DNA of 64,000 bases from Hysterangium stoloniferum (GCA_015178975.1 WHVD01000001.1:806001-870000); one strand, 5' to 3'; shown: positions 1 through 18,230, counted from the first letter of the stretch. Translations and numbers: made by a program. Notes: generated from the letters alone by a model not told the origin.

Positions 1-155
1 CACCACCTTACTCTATATCCAGCATCAAGCAGCTGTGCGACGATATGTGAGCCTAAGAAGCCGGTCCCACCTGTCACCTGTGCATCTACCTTCTAGAGCA
101 ATCCCATGTGAGTTCAAGGGAGTAAACTCACAAGGACGAATGGTCTTTCAGTCAT
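1..155 (-). CDS. NAD(P)-dependent epimerase/dehydratase (extended SDR), 5' end only
   Basis: The 5' end of a gene that continues beyond the left window edge. Exon 1 is 132-155 (ATG at 155, eight codons, MTERPFVL). A 39-nt GTGAGT...CTAG intron follows, then exon 2 (92 down to 1). The spliced product reads MTERPFVL-KVDAQ-VTGGTGFLGSHIVAQLL. TGGTGFLGSHI is the glycine-rich nucleotide-binding motif (TGxxGxxG) of the Rossmann fold of extended short-chain dehydrogenases, as in Gre2-like ketoreductases and dihydroflavonol-4-reductase relatives. These use NAD(P)H to reduce aldehydes or ketones; the substrate cannot be told from the fragment. The last residues before the edge (GYRVRWW) are unusual, and AGAGTAAGG there may be another intron donor. 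The family call is firm because of the motif; the exact first intron is inferred from splice signals. Confidence 0.8.
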
Positions 156-2432
156 GGTAGGAACATGCAAGTGCAGCGCAAATTAAGCACGGTGGAACAT
201 CCAAGTATTCCGGGAAAGCACCGGCACTGGACAAGGTTCCAAAAAGAATGTCCACGCACTAAGTAAGCTGATGAGTGACAGTACCTTCTTCTGCGGGGGC
301 TATTAGACTTGGAGCGCTGCCATTGACGTGGGCGGCAAGCGCCGAGATTGTACCTTACTGAAAATCATGTGGCTGTAATCTACGCGGGTCAATCAGCCCT
401 GTCAGACCTCGATTAACACGAAACGTTGTTATCTACTAACTCGACGGATCATCACCAACGGTTTTACTTTTAAGAGAAAGGGCGACTCTATCACTAACTG
501 AGATATTAATTAGATATATACACAATGATGATGTCTGTCACAGCCCCATGTGTCCAGAATCACCGAGCTCGGGTAGAGCAAGAATAGAAGTATATATCCC
601 CGCGATTGTGGCGGGGTCTTCTCTTCTTTTCGAGGATTTCCAACCGTAACTTTGCCATCAAAATCAGAACTGGTGCCGGTGATTGGTCCTTTCCTGGGGG
701 CTGTGTTGCACATGATATATAGCCTAAGTAACGACCATCGAGCATTCGTGGGTTGTTGAGGAGGATGTGCTATTGTGGCACCTCGAGTGATGCGCAGTAT
801 TCTAAGAAGAGGGAGTGCCACCAGGGACGCGAGCGAACGAGGAGAGGGCGAAAGTTGGTCGGCATGGTGAAGACGCAGTCAGGAATCAGAATACGAGCGT
901 GGGACTCACAATACCTGAGAAACGACGCGAACCATGTATTTATAAGTCTGGCCGTCGAGACCAACGAATTAGAAACGTGAGCGCCCTGCGAGGAGAGATG
1001 GCCATGGGTGTCACGTCAGCGAAACACATTTAGGAACAGAATCAAAACAGAGTCCACAGATAGTTTCGCTGGTTATGTACATTCCGGCGGCGCAGGACTT
1101 CACCCCACGTTAAATTTACGAGATCCGGGGGGTCACTCGTTCCGAAGCACCAACTAGTTCGATGGTCTGGTCCATCAGAATGTGACTTGTTTGGGGATGT
1201 TGTCGAATTACTGATGATCATTAGCAGTCCGAATGATAGTGTGAGCTCATAGTCCGGGGGATACAATTGTCTAAAGGTGACACAAGAGTACAGGCGAATA
1301 AGTCATGTTCGATGGTATTACAAGAGACTCGGTGTCAATGTAACAAGAGGGCAGCCTGTGAGTGCCAATATCGAGGAGAATAGAGTCTGCCCAGCTTTAT
1401 TTTCTGCAAGTCCTTGAGCATATCTCGATTTTTCTATGTGACGAGATAGGGAGGTCGGGTTAGGGAGTAACATAGCCGGAAGCGATAGGATGTATCTTCC
1501 CGGTAGTGTTGTCGGCGAGCTGCTACTGTTTTGCCGGCCTGGTAATAAATGGCACAATTGAGTTTATCTATGGAAAAAGCATCGCAGAATATGTGTGTAT
1601 TGTCGCTGAGTTATCGGGTGTTTGACAAGTTTAATTCAGGTAATATGGATGGGCTGTATCCCAGCTTGCACTTGGTTGCACAATAAAAATTGTATGGGCG
1701 TGAATACTTAGCCAAGTCGATATCCATGACAAAGGCCGACTCTGCAGAAGACATTCACATTCACTGTGACAACAACAACAGTAAACCAGCTGTAAACTAG
1801 AGTATAACGGATATATTACTAAACAAGACTTTTATATAAAGGCGAACTTCTCACGCATACTCCATACCCCATACCATACCCCTTGGTGGGAAAATCCCAT
1901 AGATATCTATTGACCATATGATCACTATATAGTTAGTAGCCATTCTAGTGTGATGTACTTTGTTCCTATTCAGAAAATAATGAACAATCGTGAAAAAAAC
2001 AGAATCTTCCGGGGCTCTGCTGGGAGCTGCGGTCGGAAGTTATTTTTTTTGCGATGATATTTTCAATGCGACATGACAACTAAAATCACCCTCAGATATT
2101 GACAGCTCTCTCTCCCACGGTACTTATGTATCGTTAATAAACGTGCTTCCCGCAGGCACCATTTGCAAAATGGTTCTAATCTGGAAGGCTCTTGGTGAGG
2201 GTTCTGGCGCTTAAAATATTTTACTGATGTACGAAATAGATTCAAATTAAATAACCAGCGCTAATGGACTAGCTATGGAGAACCAAAGAAATTCGGGTTG
2301 ATACTTGCGGTATAAGTTATACCATAAATGTTGGAGTTATACTACATAGACTTTGTGTGAAATCACGTGATTTGAGTACACGTGGACAGCCATCGACATT
2401 CACCAATAGTTCTTATCCCCCTCCCTACCGTC
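156..2432. other. Intergenic region with no supported gene
   Basis: Roughly 2.3 kb between the divergent SDR gene (minus) and the DUF2470 gene (plus). Short open frames occur on both strands, but none shows a recognisable domain, a coherent splice pattern or a coding-like composition. I see no repeat or terminal inverted repeat here. It presumably holds the promoters of both flanking genes. Confidence 0.5.
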
Positions 2433-3316
2433 ATGTCAGATTCCGTTGGTTCGCGATCTGGCTTTCTATGTGCCTATATGAGCAATCACCCCGACACTCT
2501 AGGTTGGACTTTCTACCCCTAGTATTTGGCACGATTACACCTTAACATACTTCCCTCCGGACAGTGGCCTATGTCAGGCACTTCGGAAAAGTCAAGACAT
2601 CAGTAGTCTCCGCCACAATGACATCCATCGATACTAAAGTGTGTACTTCATATGCATTAATGACCAATGTTTTTTAAGCATTCGATGGCAGGAAATGGTA
2701 CTGTCTTACGTGGTGAAAGGGGATGTTAAAAAGCAGGTCGTTATCCCGTTTAACCCCCCACTTTCCGGGTACGACGAAGTCAAGCCACGTCTCCTTGGCA
2801 TGAAGGTGGATGCACAAGAGGCACTGGGGATGGTGCGTTGATCTATACTGCATTTCCTGACTGCTGTTGAGACCCAGAATCATCACTCCACAGACAAAAA
2901 GGCCCCAGATCACCACGTTTGAACTTCGTCGCGATGCCTTCATAACAAGCTCTTTAATTGTGTTCCTTCTGTATACTACGTTCTCTGTCGCCAGACCGTA
3001 CTCGAGCCTCCACAACATTGGTCCGTGGATTCGGTCGGCTGTGGGTGGACCGAAAACAATCTCTTATATCTGGTTGGGTACCGCTGTTTTACATGTGTTT
3101 GAGGCGCTCTATATGGCGTCACTATGCAGACGGCATTCCACAGGATTACTCCTTGGTGTAAGATTATCCATTTTCTCATCAAGTTGTTGTTGGATATTAA
3201 AGAGCTTACAGGCGCAATGGGTGCTCGCTACTCTTGTTCTGGGTTTTCCTGCGTTAACCAGCTTGCGTAAATTGATCCAAAGGGCCAGGATTGACTCTAT
3301 TACCAAGATCCACTAG
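2433..3316 (+). CDS. DUF2470 domain membrane protein (five exons, 217 aa)
   Basis: Complete gene. Exons: 2433-2502, 2565-2638, 2692-2832, 2894-3157, 3212-3316, giving 654 nt with consistent phases and a TAG stop at 3314-3316. The N-terminal part (SGFLCAYMSNHPDTLVAYVR, then FGKV and MTSIDTK) and the segment FNPPLSGYDEVKPRLLGMK match the DUF2470 fold, which is related to the C-terminal domain of HugZ-type haem/FMN-binding split-barrel proteins. The C-terminal half has hydrophobic segments (FITSSLIVFLLYTTF; ISYIWLGTAVLHVFEALY; AQWVLATLVLGFPAL) and ends RARIDSITKIH. This is a standard fungal architecture of soluble DUF2470 plus membrane helices. The biochemical role of the fungal proteins is not established. 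The last intron was placed because the uninterrupted frame would insert an alien stretch before AQWVLATL. The least certain boundary is the exon 4 acceptor; upstream AGs are possible. Confidence 0.88.
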
Positions 3317-3561
3317 GGTTTTTTGTGGGTTTTGTGTAGTTTTATATGTATATTTTCCTACACATTATATGATTATCCATGTTCTGATTGGGATTTTGAG
3401 ATTTTCGAAGCATCGAGGGTAATACGATGCGATTGTGATATCAATTATGGCCCGGGAAGTAATAGGTGGGGTTATGCGGTGATATGTTACAATGAAAAAA
3501 ACGTTTTGTATACTGTACCAACACATGCAGCCACTTTTCCTCCATCTTGAACGAAACTGAG

Positions 3562-4102
3562 CTTGGACACCACACGTGTCGAATATTTACAACTGCTTGA
3601 ATGCTTGAGGTACCTAGTAAGTTTATCTCCATCAGTATGACCGACAAGAGTCCTGATATACTTTACACTGAAAATAGCATGCATACTTAGAAGTGACTGC
3701 GAGCACCGATTACCAGCTTTCAAAACAGGGCAGATCACTCCCATTCTTGAAAAACACGACACGACAATTAAACAGGCGGTACTGTGGTACTGCGCGGTAA
3801 TCCTGACGTCCTCCACAGGGGCCACCATTATTGCCATGCAGGGTGTGATGACACGCGAAGAAGGGTGAACAAGGCATTTAAGCTGCTGGTTGATAGTAGC
3901 AATGGGCCGCTTGGCGGGGGCAACCCAGCCAGTACATATGCATGGGCCAGCTGGCAATATCATTGGGGGACTACTAATAGTTTTCAATGCCGGCCTTGCT
4001 GGGGTCACTTTAGAACATCATCATGGCTATAAAGGTACTCATCGAGACGGACGAATGGGCAAGAGTCTCCCCTCTCCCATCGATCATCGTGGTTATGCCT
4101 GA
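3562..4102 (+). CDS. Unrecognised small membrane protein gene (5' end unresolved)
   Basis: I do not recognise this protein. Three exons can be joined in phase: 3562-3609, 3691-3842 and 3897-4102 (TGA stop). They have canonical GT-AG introns (GTACCT...CTTAG and GTGTGA...GATAG). The product begins in a helix-like stretch (DTTRVEYLQLLECLR). It then has two hydrophobic segments: QAVLWYCAVILTSSTGATII, and one around NIIGGLLIVFNAGLAGVTL. Between them is a Gly/His-rich stretch (VAMGRLAGATQPVHMHGPAG). A short polar tail after EHHHGYK may be intronic. In-frame stops precede 3562, so at least one upstream exon is missing from this model. It lies in tandem behind the DUF2470 gene and converges on ABCC copy 1. 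Splice continuity and hydrophobicity support a real gene; no function can be assigned. Confidence 0.45.
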
Positions 4103-5046
4103 GATATATGCGACTGTGACGATCCCCACGGCTTAATTGAGTTCCCTATATTGCAACGGCCATCCGGGGTATGTAATGCAAGATTAAATCAACTTAATTT
4201 AACGATTATACCATACTCTTTGTTGCTTGCATGCGCACCGATGGTGTCACTGGAAGAGAACGGTCATGGTAAAGTACCTAGGGACGGGCGTCTGTGTCTT
4301 CCCGATAACACACATATGTACTATCTACAGTAGGTTGGATAAAAGGAATTAGAATTTACCATAGTGTTGGTAGTCAACCTGACATACCTTGCACAGGCTA
4401 ATCATATTTAGCTTAATACTTTGATCCTTCTGACCAATCCCTTCCAGAATATTCTTTCCTGTAGATATATAAACCCCCCAGTAGTTCACTCATGTAATAA
4501 GCCAAGTTATATATTGTAATATCTACTGTGGTCCGCGCAAGTTCCCAATGCATAGTGTATGTGTTTTTTAATGTGCGTGGGGGATATATTTTAGTGCGAA
4601 AGGTACGGGGTACATAGAAGGAACTTCAAGATGGAAGATGGAAGATAAATGAAAGGTTCCCGAAACATGTGTGAGACCAAGTGGCCTAGATGATCGACTC
4701 GCATATTATTCACAGTTGTTAAAATTTTTAATATTTAGTAATACTTATCACTGCCTGTTCCGCCATAGCGTTACAGTGATCGTCACCATACAAATTGAAG
4801 TCGTGAAGCTTGTCCGCGTAATTAGTATTATATTGTGCTCATATAAGCCCTGAAATCACACATCTCTTAACTATGCAAAAAGATTAGTCAAATACTAAAC
4901 TATGAGAGCCTTCTACAAGCTTATTAGGTCTTCTGAGTCATTAATAACTTCTCCACTATTCCAGGGGGTTTCAGCGTATGCCAGATTGATCTCAACATTT
5001 CCAAACGGCTGCTATACGCGATCTCCCCACGCAATGTTGCGTCCTC
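4103..5046. other. Convergent intergenic region; start of the duplicated block
   Basis: No gene seen. From about 4478 onward the sequence is closely similar to 48644-49212, the 3' flank of transporter copy 2, with small indels. It therefore marks the left edge of the duplicated segment that carries copies 1 and 2. It presumably contains the 3' UTR of ABCC copy 1. Confidence 0.6.
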
Positions 5047-11128
<6,082 letters not shown>

Positions 11129-11164
11129 GAGTGGTGGTCGTTGTGAAAAAAGAAACGCACTTCA

Positions 11165-11176
11165 TTTTATATATAT
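11165..11176 (-). promoter_or_regulatory. TATA-like element of ABCC copy 1
   Basis: ATATATATAAAA on the minus strand lies about 40-50 nt upstream of the ATG at 11128. The same position is kept in copy 2 (55323-55335), although the surrounding sequence starts to diverge there. A TATA this close to the ATG implies a very short 5' UTR. Assigned by position and sequence only. Confidence 0.5.
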
Positions 11177-11233
11177 GGGGCTCTTCGCGGCCTTCGTCGT
11201 GTAAACCTCCAGAAAGTGCATTGGCGGATCTGC

Positions 11234-11291
11234 CTCTCGCGAAGGCACCTGTGTATCTTCTCAGGTGCCGCGCAAGGCCGCGACATGTTTC
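11234..11291. repeat. Dispersed repeat R2 fragment (left part)
   Basis: GC-rich sequence ending CGCGACATGTTTC. Homology to the copy 2 flank is lost by about here. The same phrase occurs at about 20230-20250, where it runs without interruption into TTTTTTCAAAATCAG. That second copy is an empty site for the TRIM-like insertion. R2 resumes at 12421. Confidence 0.55.
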
Positions 11292-12415
11292 TGTTAGAAT
11301 GAAAGAAGGGAAGGGGGATTGGGGCACAGAATAGTGACCCTAGTGGACGAATAGTCCACAACTCATACTCAAACTCAGACTCAGATTGACCGCATGGTGG
11401 ACAGAACCAAAGCCATGGATAAGGACTACTATGGGTACTTAGGGTTCTGAACCACATATTCCAACACTCCCACCTGGTGAGAGAACCAAAAGAACAAAAC
11501 TCCCACCAGATTGAATAATCCACCAATAGTCCAAATTAAAATGCTCCCACCAAATCTTGCCAGTAATAACCAAATAAAAGATGACAAGAGAAGTCTCCAC
11601 ATGAAGAAAAAGTTTTAATAAAGGTTGGAGTTCCATTGTGAAAGCAAGTGGGGGCAGACAAAAAATAAAACCAAAATACTAGCAAATCCAGATTAAACAC
11701 ATCCAGGAAATCCAAAATCCATCAAAGGAGACACTGGTAGTGCTCATGGGAGGACCATAAGGGAAAGGAATGTTGTTAGACTTGTTGAATATAATATATT
11801 GTGGAGGATGATGGAAAGAAGATGCCAGGAATGCATGGGATGACGCATTGACAGGACCATGACCAAAAATGATCCAAAAAGGGATTATTTATTTGGTCAG
11901 AAAGGTGGATGGAGATGAAAAGTGGTCATGCTCATCAAAAATTCCATCAGAAACTAGTTGTGGCTCTCTCCACAATGTCTACAAAACTCCGGATGACGAC
12001 TGTCACAATGGTGTGACACAGTGTGACATTGGTGTCACAGGTGTCTGCTGGCAGATGTTGGGGGCTGCACAGAGGCAACAACAGCGCATGGTGATATAAA
12101 ACATGAATGAGTTGTGGATGGATGTTGCAAGATGGTGCTGTGAGCAGAAGAAAGAAATTGGTGAAGTGGATCCCACAGAGATCAAAGAATAATGGAGGAT
12201 GTTGCCAGGGCAATGCCGGGGCCCATAACCTGTTAGAATGAAAGAAGGGAAGGGGGATTGGGGCACAGAATAGTGACCCTAGTGGGCGAATAGTCCACCA
12301 CTCATACTCAAACTCAGACTCAGATTGACCGCATGGTGGACAGAACCAAAGCCATGGATAAGGACTACTATGGATACATGTGGGTACTTAGGGTTCTGAA
12401 CCACATATTCCAACA
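11292..12415. mobile_element. TRIM-like miniature LTR element
   Basis: Two direct repeats, 11292-11466 (175 bp) and 12231-12415 (185 bp, with a 10-bp insertion), both begin TGTTAGAATG and end ATTCCAACA. They flank about 760 bp with no retroviral coding sequence. The whole is bracketed by the 5-bp TSD GTTTC (11287-11291 and 12416-12420). The related unoccupied sequence at about 20245 carries a single GTTTC. Terminal TG...CA, 5-bp TSD and lack of coding capacity are the marks of a terminal-repeat retrotransposon in miniature. A clear primer-binding site or polypurine tract was not identified, so the mobilising partner is unknown. Confidence 0.8.
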
Positions 12416-12420
12416 GTTTC

Positions 12421-12719
12421 TCTTTTCAAAATAAGGAGATAGTTCATCAATTTTGTATTGAAAATTACCGAAATAAAATAATATTTGACTTTAGATCATC
12501 AAAACATGAGAACTGTTACATCTAATGTACATTTTCCTGGCGAAATATACCTTGTCCACCACTTTAATTGGTATATCCTTAGTTTTAGCCCTTCCTTGAG
12601 TGATATTAATTATCAAATAAACTTATTAAATCATAAAAATGGAACTTCTAAATGACATGGTTTTAGGTTTACACCAAAAACTTGCATGTCGCCACATGGA
12701 ATCCCGTTGTCAATGAGAT
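12421..12719. repeat. Dispersed repeat R2 (right part), host of the gypsy insertion
   Basis: AT-rich, non-coding. Parallel to 20251-20525 (shared phrases such as TTTTGTATTGAAAATTACC and CTTCTAAATGACATGG). The gypsy element was inserted at GAGAT at its right end. Confidence 0.55.
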
Positions 12720-14375
12720 TGTTACGACCGTGTCGTAACCCATGTCGCAACCCGATGGTCTCCGAATACTACAGTCTATCAATGTTCGAAGTTATTGATC
12801 AAGTCATCATTTCGGCAACCTTCGGAACACCGACACTGACGTATACCTTCGCGGCGATCAAACCTCGTTTACGCCCCTGTCAAATATACTCTACCATCTG
12901 GTTATGCTTTGATACGTCCCCTTTCATTATGATGATCCGTTTTACTCTATGTTTCACATATGCCCATATATACCTGTAGCCCGTGGACTATTCCCTTTTC
13001 TCGTAATTCCGCTCTCGGCTAAATCTCGGCTTCCGATCTTATCGTAACTTTCCGGTTCCTAGTCAAGCTTATTTGTCAATGCCGTTTTCCGCTCTTCCCT
13101 TAGTTAGTAGTTTCTAGACGCCGATAACCCATATATAAACCCGCTGTAATGTAACTACTAGACAATCAGAATATCGACTTAGATCGACTTATATATCCCT
13201 CTAATTTCCGACTTTATTATCTATTCACGACCACCACATTCCGACTCCATCCGATTTACGATTCAACCTACATTTACGACTTCAACCTCTAATCTCCGAC
13301 TCTCAGTCTCCGACACTCTCAGTCCCCGACACTCTCAGTCTCTGACTCTCAGTCTCCGACTGTCTCAGTCTCCGACTGTCTCAGTCTCCGACTGTCTCAG
13401 TCTCCGACTGTCTCAGTCTCCGACTGTCTCAGTCTCCGACTGTCTCAGTCTCCGACTGTCTCAGTCTCCGACTGTCTCAGTCTCCGACTGTCTCAGTCTC
13501 CGACTGTCTCAGTCTCCGACTGTCTCAGTCTCCGACTGTCTCAGTCTCCGACTGTCTCAGTCTCCGACTGTCTCAGTCTCCGACTGTCTCAGTCTCCGAC
13601 TGTCTCAGTCTCCGACTGTCTCAGTCTCCGACTGTCTCAGTCTCCGACTGTCTCAGTCTCCGACTGTCTCAGTCTCCGACTGTCTCAGTCTCCGACTGTC
13701 TCAGTCTCCGACTGTCTCAGTCTCCGACTGTCTCAGTCTCCGACTGTCTCAGTCTCCGACTGTCTCAGTCTCCGACTGTCTCAGTCTCCGACTGTCTCAG
13801 TCTCCGACTGTCTCAGTCTCCGACTGTCTCAGTCTCCGACTGTCTCAGTCTCCGACTGTCTCAGTCTCCGACTGTCTCAGTCTCCGACTGTCTCAGTCTC
13901 CGACTGTCTCAGTCTCCGACTGTCTCAGTCTCCGACTGTCTCAGTCTCCGACTGTCTCAGTCTCCGACTGTCTCAGTCTCCGACTGTCTCAGTCTCCGAC
14001 TGTCTCAGTCTCCGACTGTCTCAGTCTCCGACTGTCTCAGTCTCCGACTGTCTCAGTCTCCGACTGTCTCAGTCTCCGACTGTCTCAGTCTCCAACTCTC
14101 AGTCTCTGACTCTCTCGGTCTCCGACTCTCTCAGTCTCTGACTCTCTCAGCCTCCGACTCTTGGTCTCCGACCCCTCAACCCAACCCTCAACTTATCCTT
14201 CGGTTTCCGATCGGTAGTTTACCGAGAGGTTTACTTGACAGGACTAGTTTTCGCCCGCCCGAAATTTAAGGACACCTGACGGTAACTTGCGAGGGCGCAG
14301 CACATAAGCTGAAGCCAAGTCCTTCCGTTCGGTCCCCGTCGGTCTGCCGACATCCGTCAGTTTCTGCTCTTAACA
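12720..14375 (+). repeat. 5' LTR of the gypsy element (family A)
   Basis: Starts TGTTACGACCGTGTCGTAAC, ends CTCTTAACA. It contains the 16-bp minisatellite at 13350-14085 and the conserved hairpin motif at about 14294-14316, roughly 60-80 nt before its 3' end. TATATAAACC near 13131 may be a TATA box. Confidence 0.92.
13350..14085 (+). repeat. Minisatellite, 16-bp unit, 46 copies
   Basis: Perfect or near-perfect tandem array of CAGTCTCCGACTGTCT, 736 bp = 46 x 16. Imperfect shorter variants (CAGTCTCCGACTCT, CAGTCTCTGACTCT) flank it on both sides and probably seeded the array. Confidence 0.97.
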
Positions 14376-16544
14376 GTATATTCTGATTTCTACTCGCAAA
14401 CCCGTCCTTATATCTATTCATTTGTTCATCACTCCACATCGGCATCGCATTACTTATCTTTTACAGAACCCTTTTGTGTTTTCAGACATCATTCTGATTT
14501 CCAGATGCAAAGATAAGTTAATGGCCAAAGCTGATCCTGTTTTACTCAGATTCCACTCGTTTTGCCCTGCTCCGATCCTTGTTTTGTCCTGCCCCTGGTT
14601 TGCTCGGCTCCCGATTATTTCCGGATATTCCGAAAGGACTAATTTACCACTAGTCACCATACTATCGGAATCCGTCGGCCTCCGGAAATATGCTTTGCCT
14701 GTCATTTACCTTGATGGTATATTATGGATTCAAGTTCACAATGTGTTGGCCACCTAGTATTGGTTTTCTTTACAGATATACCTTCCTAAACCATTGCTCA
14801 TAACTCCAAATCGACATCGCCTTGCTTACCCTTGTTCTTTGCCTCGCCTTCGGACCTTTTTCGGGTCCCGACCCCTTTTCCGAACTTTTGTTTGGACACT
14901 TTTCCGACCTACCCTTTGGTCCATGCTGTCCCATGCATGTTCCTTGCTTTGTCACTACCTTCCGACCCATTCTCCGACTATTCTCCGACTATTCGGATTC
15001 CTCTCAACCTCTGCATTGATTCCTACAATGACTCTCCAGACTTTCCGGTTTTTTCGGCAGGTCGGACTCCGAGTCAGGAAGATTTTATGCAGTACCCATC
15101 TCTCATCGGCTTTTGCAACCTGGATACATTCCAAACTGCAATACGCTTTCCGGTTCCCTTCTGGGACATTTTCTGGCTCTTTTCAGTTTCTCTGAGGAGC
15201 ATTTACCTGTTTCCCTTGTGGAACAAATCTGGACGTCACCCCTTTGACTAGCAGTATGAGTTGCTTGATTATTTCTAGGATACCACTGTCTCACCCACTA
15301 TAATCCGTTGATTTCCGGGTATTGAGCAGTAAATTTTCCGAAACTTCCGATGCCTCTCATTTGACTGTATTGGTCTGCTCTGAATATTTTCAGACATCTC
15401 TGGCCTTCGGGCAACCCTTTGCCTTTCTGGGCATTTTCTGGCCTTTTGGTACCTCTGGTCCCTTTTGGCGTGTTCTACTCTTTCAGTCAACTTTGGATTT
15501 CTTCGGATTCCTTGGATTTCCGGATTTTCTGGAATCTTCGGACCCTTTGGATTTCAATTACCTGTTGAGTATATGCTCGTGAAGATCAGTTTAATCTGGC
15601 TTTTCAGGCATCTCTGGCCTTCGGGCACCCATGGCCCTTCTGGGCCTAGCCTTTTCGGCATCTCTGGTCTTTTGGCTTACCACTCTCTCACTTAAACTCG
15701 GATTCCGTGGTTATTTCCAAACTTTCTGGAACCCTCGGAACTTTTGGATTCTTCGGACTTCCGGACTTTCCGGAATTTCCAGACCCTTTGGATCCTACTT
15801 ATTTGTTGAGTGATTGTTTGCTGAGATCAGTTAATCCAGCCTTTCAGGCACTTTTGGCCTTCGGGCAACCCTCAGCCCTTTTCTCGGGCACCCCTGGCCT
15901 CTTTTGGCACTCTTGGCCTTTGGGCAACCCTCGGCCCTTTTTGGGCACCTCAAGCCTTTTGGCATATTTGGCCTTTTAGGCATTTTATGGCTGTTTTCGG
16001 CATGTTCAACACTTTCACTTAACTTCGGATTCCTCAGATTTCCGGACTTTCCGGAATCCTTGGACCTTTCCGTTCCCAATTATCTGTTGAGTGTTTGCTT
16101 GCCAAAAAATCAGTTTAATCCAGCCTTTTCGGGCAAACTTTGGCCTTCGGGCAATCCTAGCCTTTTGGATCCCTGGCCTCTCTTCCGGCCTTTTCAGCCC
16201 TTTTGTCCGACTTCAAATTCTGTGAATTTTCCGACCTTTCTGGAAACTTCGGACTTTCCAAAACCTTTGGATTTTCGGAATTTCTTGGACTTCCGAAATC
16301 CTCAAATTTTCAGTACCCTCGGACTTTCCAAAAACCTTGGACTCTCCAAATTTTAACTCTTTGTTGAGTTTTCCTTCTTGCCATGATTGTTTTTATCTCG
16401 GCTTTTTAGCGTATATGGCCTTTTGCGCCATTCCAACCATTTTAGCATACTTGGTCTTTTGGCACCAATGTTTCAGCTCAATTTCAGATTTCCGATTTTC
16501 CGATCTCTCCGAACTTTTGGAAACTTCGGATTCCGAAAATACTG
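14376..16544 (+). repeat. Gypsy interior replaced by pyrimidine-rich degenerate repeats
   Basis: Where gag-protease-RT should be, the sequence is rich in TTTTCGGAC, TTCCGGA and CTTTTGGC-type words. From about 15300 it is organised as degenerate tandem units of about 240-280 bp, each holding a phrase like GTTGAGT...GATCAGTTTAATC (about 15563, 15805, 16087; a weaker copy near 16362). Open frames here are Ser/Phe/Pro-rich low-complexity readings and are not supported as genes. The start of real coding homology at about 16545 is abrupt. Confidence 0.7.
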
Positions 16545-18230
16545 TCACCCGGCCCTTCTCCGAATACCTTTCTGCCTTCAATATGGTCATCCACTTCCGT
16601 CCTGGCCGCCTTGGTGGAAAACCCGACGCTATGACTAGACGATGGGACGTCTATCCTAAAGAGGGGAGTAGCGACTATGCCACAGTTAATCTGCATAATT
16701 TCAAGCCTATGTTTTCATCCGAACAACTGTCCGAGTTAATCCGAGCTACTTACCTTATACATCCAGTCATGCGCAGTGTTATCCTTATGGACACCGAAAA
16801 TTACATCAAGATATACTATCGGCAATTCCATTAGACCCAGTCACCAAAGCACACCTCAGTAACCCGTCCGACCCCGATCATTCCCTATGGTCACTCGACC
16901 CGCAAGGTTTCATTAAACTTGACAATTGCATATATGTTCTGGACTCCGACACTCTCCGACTTCGAGTTTTACAGCATAAAACATGACCACCAGTTCTCGG
17001 GACATTTTCAGTATCAATTTACCATCGGACCTATCCGAAGAGAATATACATGGCCCGGTCTCCGAGATTTTGTCAAGCATTATTGTAAATCATGCACCAA
17101 CTGTGCACATTCCAAATCAAGACGTCACACACCACATGGCCTACTCAACAACTCCCAATACCGGAAAAACCCTGGAATTCAATGTTAATGGATTTCATCG
17201 AACACCTACCGGCATCCAACGGCCATACCGCAATTCTCGTTGTTGTGGATCGGCTTACCAAGCAAAGTATTTTCATTCCAACTTATGATACAGTAACATC
17301 CATACAGTTGGCCGAATTGTCCGACACTCATGTATTCTCCAAGCATGACATTCCGTTGCATGTCACTTCCAATCGCAGATCCGAGTTCATCTCTCACTTT
17401 TTTAGGTCACTCGGAAAAGCACTTGACATGAAACTCCATTTCACTTCCGGCTACCACCCGGAAAGCAACGGCCAAACCAAATGCACTAATCAAACATTGG
17501 AACAGTACATCAGAGTCTATTGCAACTATCAACAAGACAATTGGAAATCACTTCTACCGCTTGCCGAATTCGCATATAACAACACCCCAAATGCTACTAC
17601 CGGCATTTCGCCTTTCTTCGCAAATAAAGGCTACAAATATCGCTATCCATCTGGAACGCGATCTCACTTCAACCCGTGCTCAGGACTTTGTCACAAACCT
17701 CAACGAGCTACACCAAGAACTTCGAAAGAACATCACATCGGCCCATGAACATTACCAACACTCCACAGATAAAAATCGGCTGCCGCCCCCTGAACTCAAG
17801 ATCGGTGACCGAGTATTTGTCAAAGCCGAGTTCTTCCGAATGACTAGGCCATCCAAAAAGCTCGCCAATAAGTACTTAGGACCTTTTTGAAATTATAGCA
17901 CAAGCAGGCACGCTCTCTTGAACGTTTCAGCTCCCCGAGAATATGCGTGCAGTACACCTAGTACAACCTTCGCCTCCACCCATGGTTAATTGATGGGGAA
18001 CCCGAATTCGAGATATCGGAAATCCTAGATTCAAAGATGGATAATCACCGACGTACCTGCAAACTACTCTATTTGGTCAAGTGGACAGGTTACGAAGGTA
18101 CCGATGAATAAGTATCCTGGATTCTTGCCACAGAACTCGGAAACACATCGGACATCATCAAAGACTTCCATCAAGCATATCCGAACATATCCGGACCCCT
18201 ATCATCTACAGCATCCCGACATTTTCCGAC
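16545..18230 (+). pseudogene. Gypsy pol remnant: RNase H end, integrase, chromodomain
   Basis: RNase H tail (PFSEYLSAFN, FRPGRLGGKPDAMTRRWD) leads, after a frameshift near 16800, into an integrase with a zinc-binding HHCC region (HDHQFSGHF, CKSCTNC) and core. The second catalytic Asp of the core is replaced (VTSNRRSEF where SDRGSEF is usual). The third catalytic Glu is Lys (NGQTKCTNQ where GQTER is usual). Both changes are G-to-A transitions. Frame changes occur near 17150 and 17650. A C-terminal chromodomain follows (EFEISEILDSK, LYLVKWTGYEGTDE), broken by a TAA at about 18109, then SWILATEL. The chromodomain places the element among chromoviruses. It cannot encode an active integrase. Confidence 0.88.

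Noticed and set aside
753..1033. Plus-strand frames upstream of the DUF2470 gene as a gene
   Set aside because: Arg-rich readings without domain, hydrophobic pattern or splice continuation; overlap frames on the other strand equally long.
3487..4008. 173-codon minus-strand frame
   Set aside because: It is the antisense of the plus-strand membrane-protein exons, which show phase-consistent splicing; the minus reading has no recognisable feature.
13350..14085. CRISPR-like array
   Set aside because: Head-to-tail 16-bp units with no spacers; a minisatellite inside a eukaryotic LTR.
14794..16640. Long Ser/Phe/Pro-rich open frames in the gypsy interior
   Set aside because: They come from repeated TTTCGGAC/CTTTTGG words read in all three frames, show no gag or RT motif, and are not consistent between repeat units.
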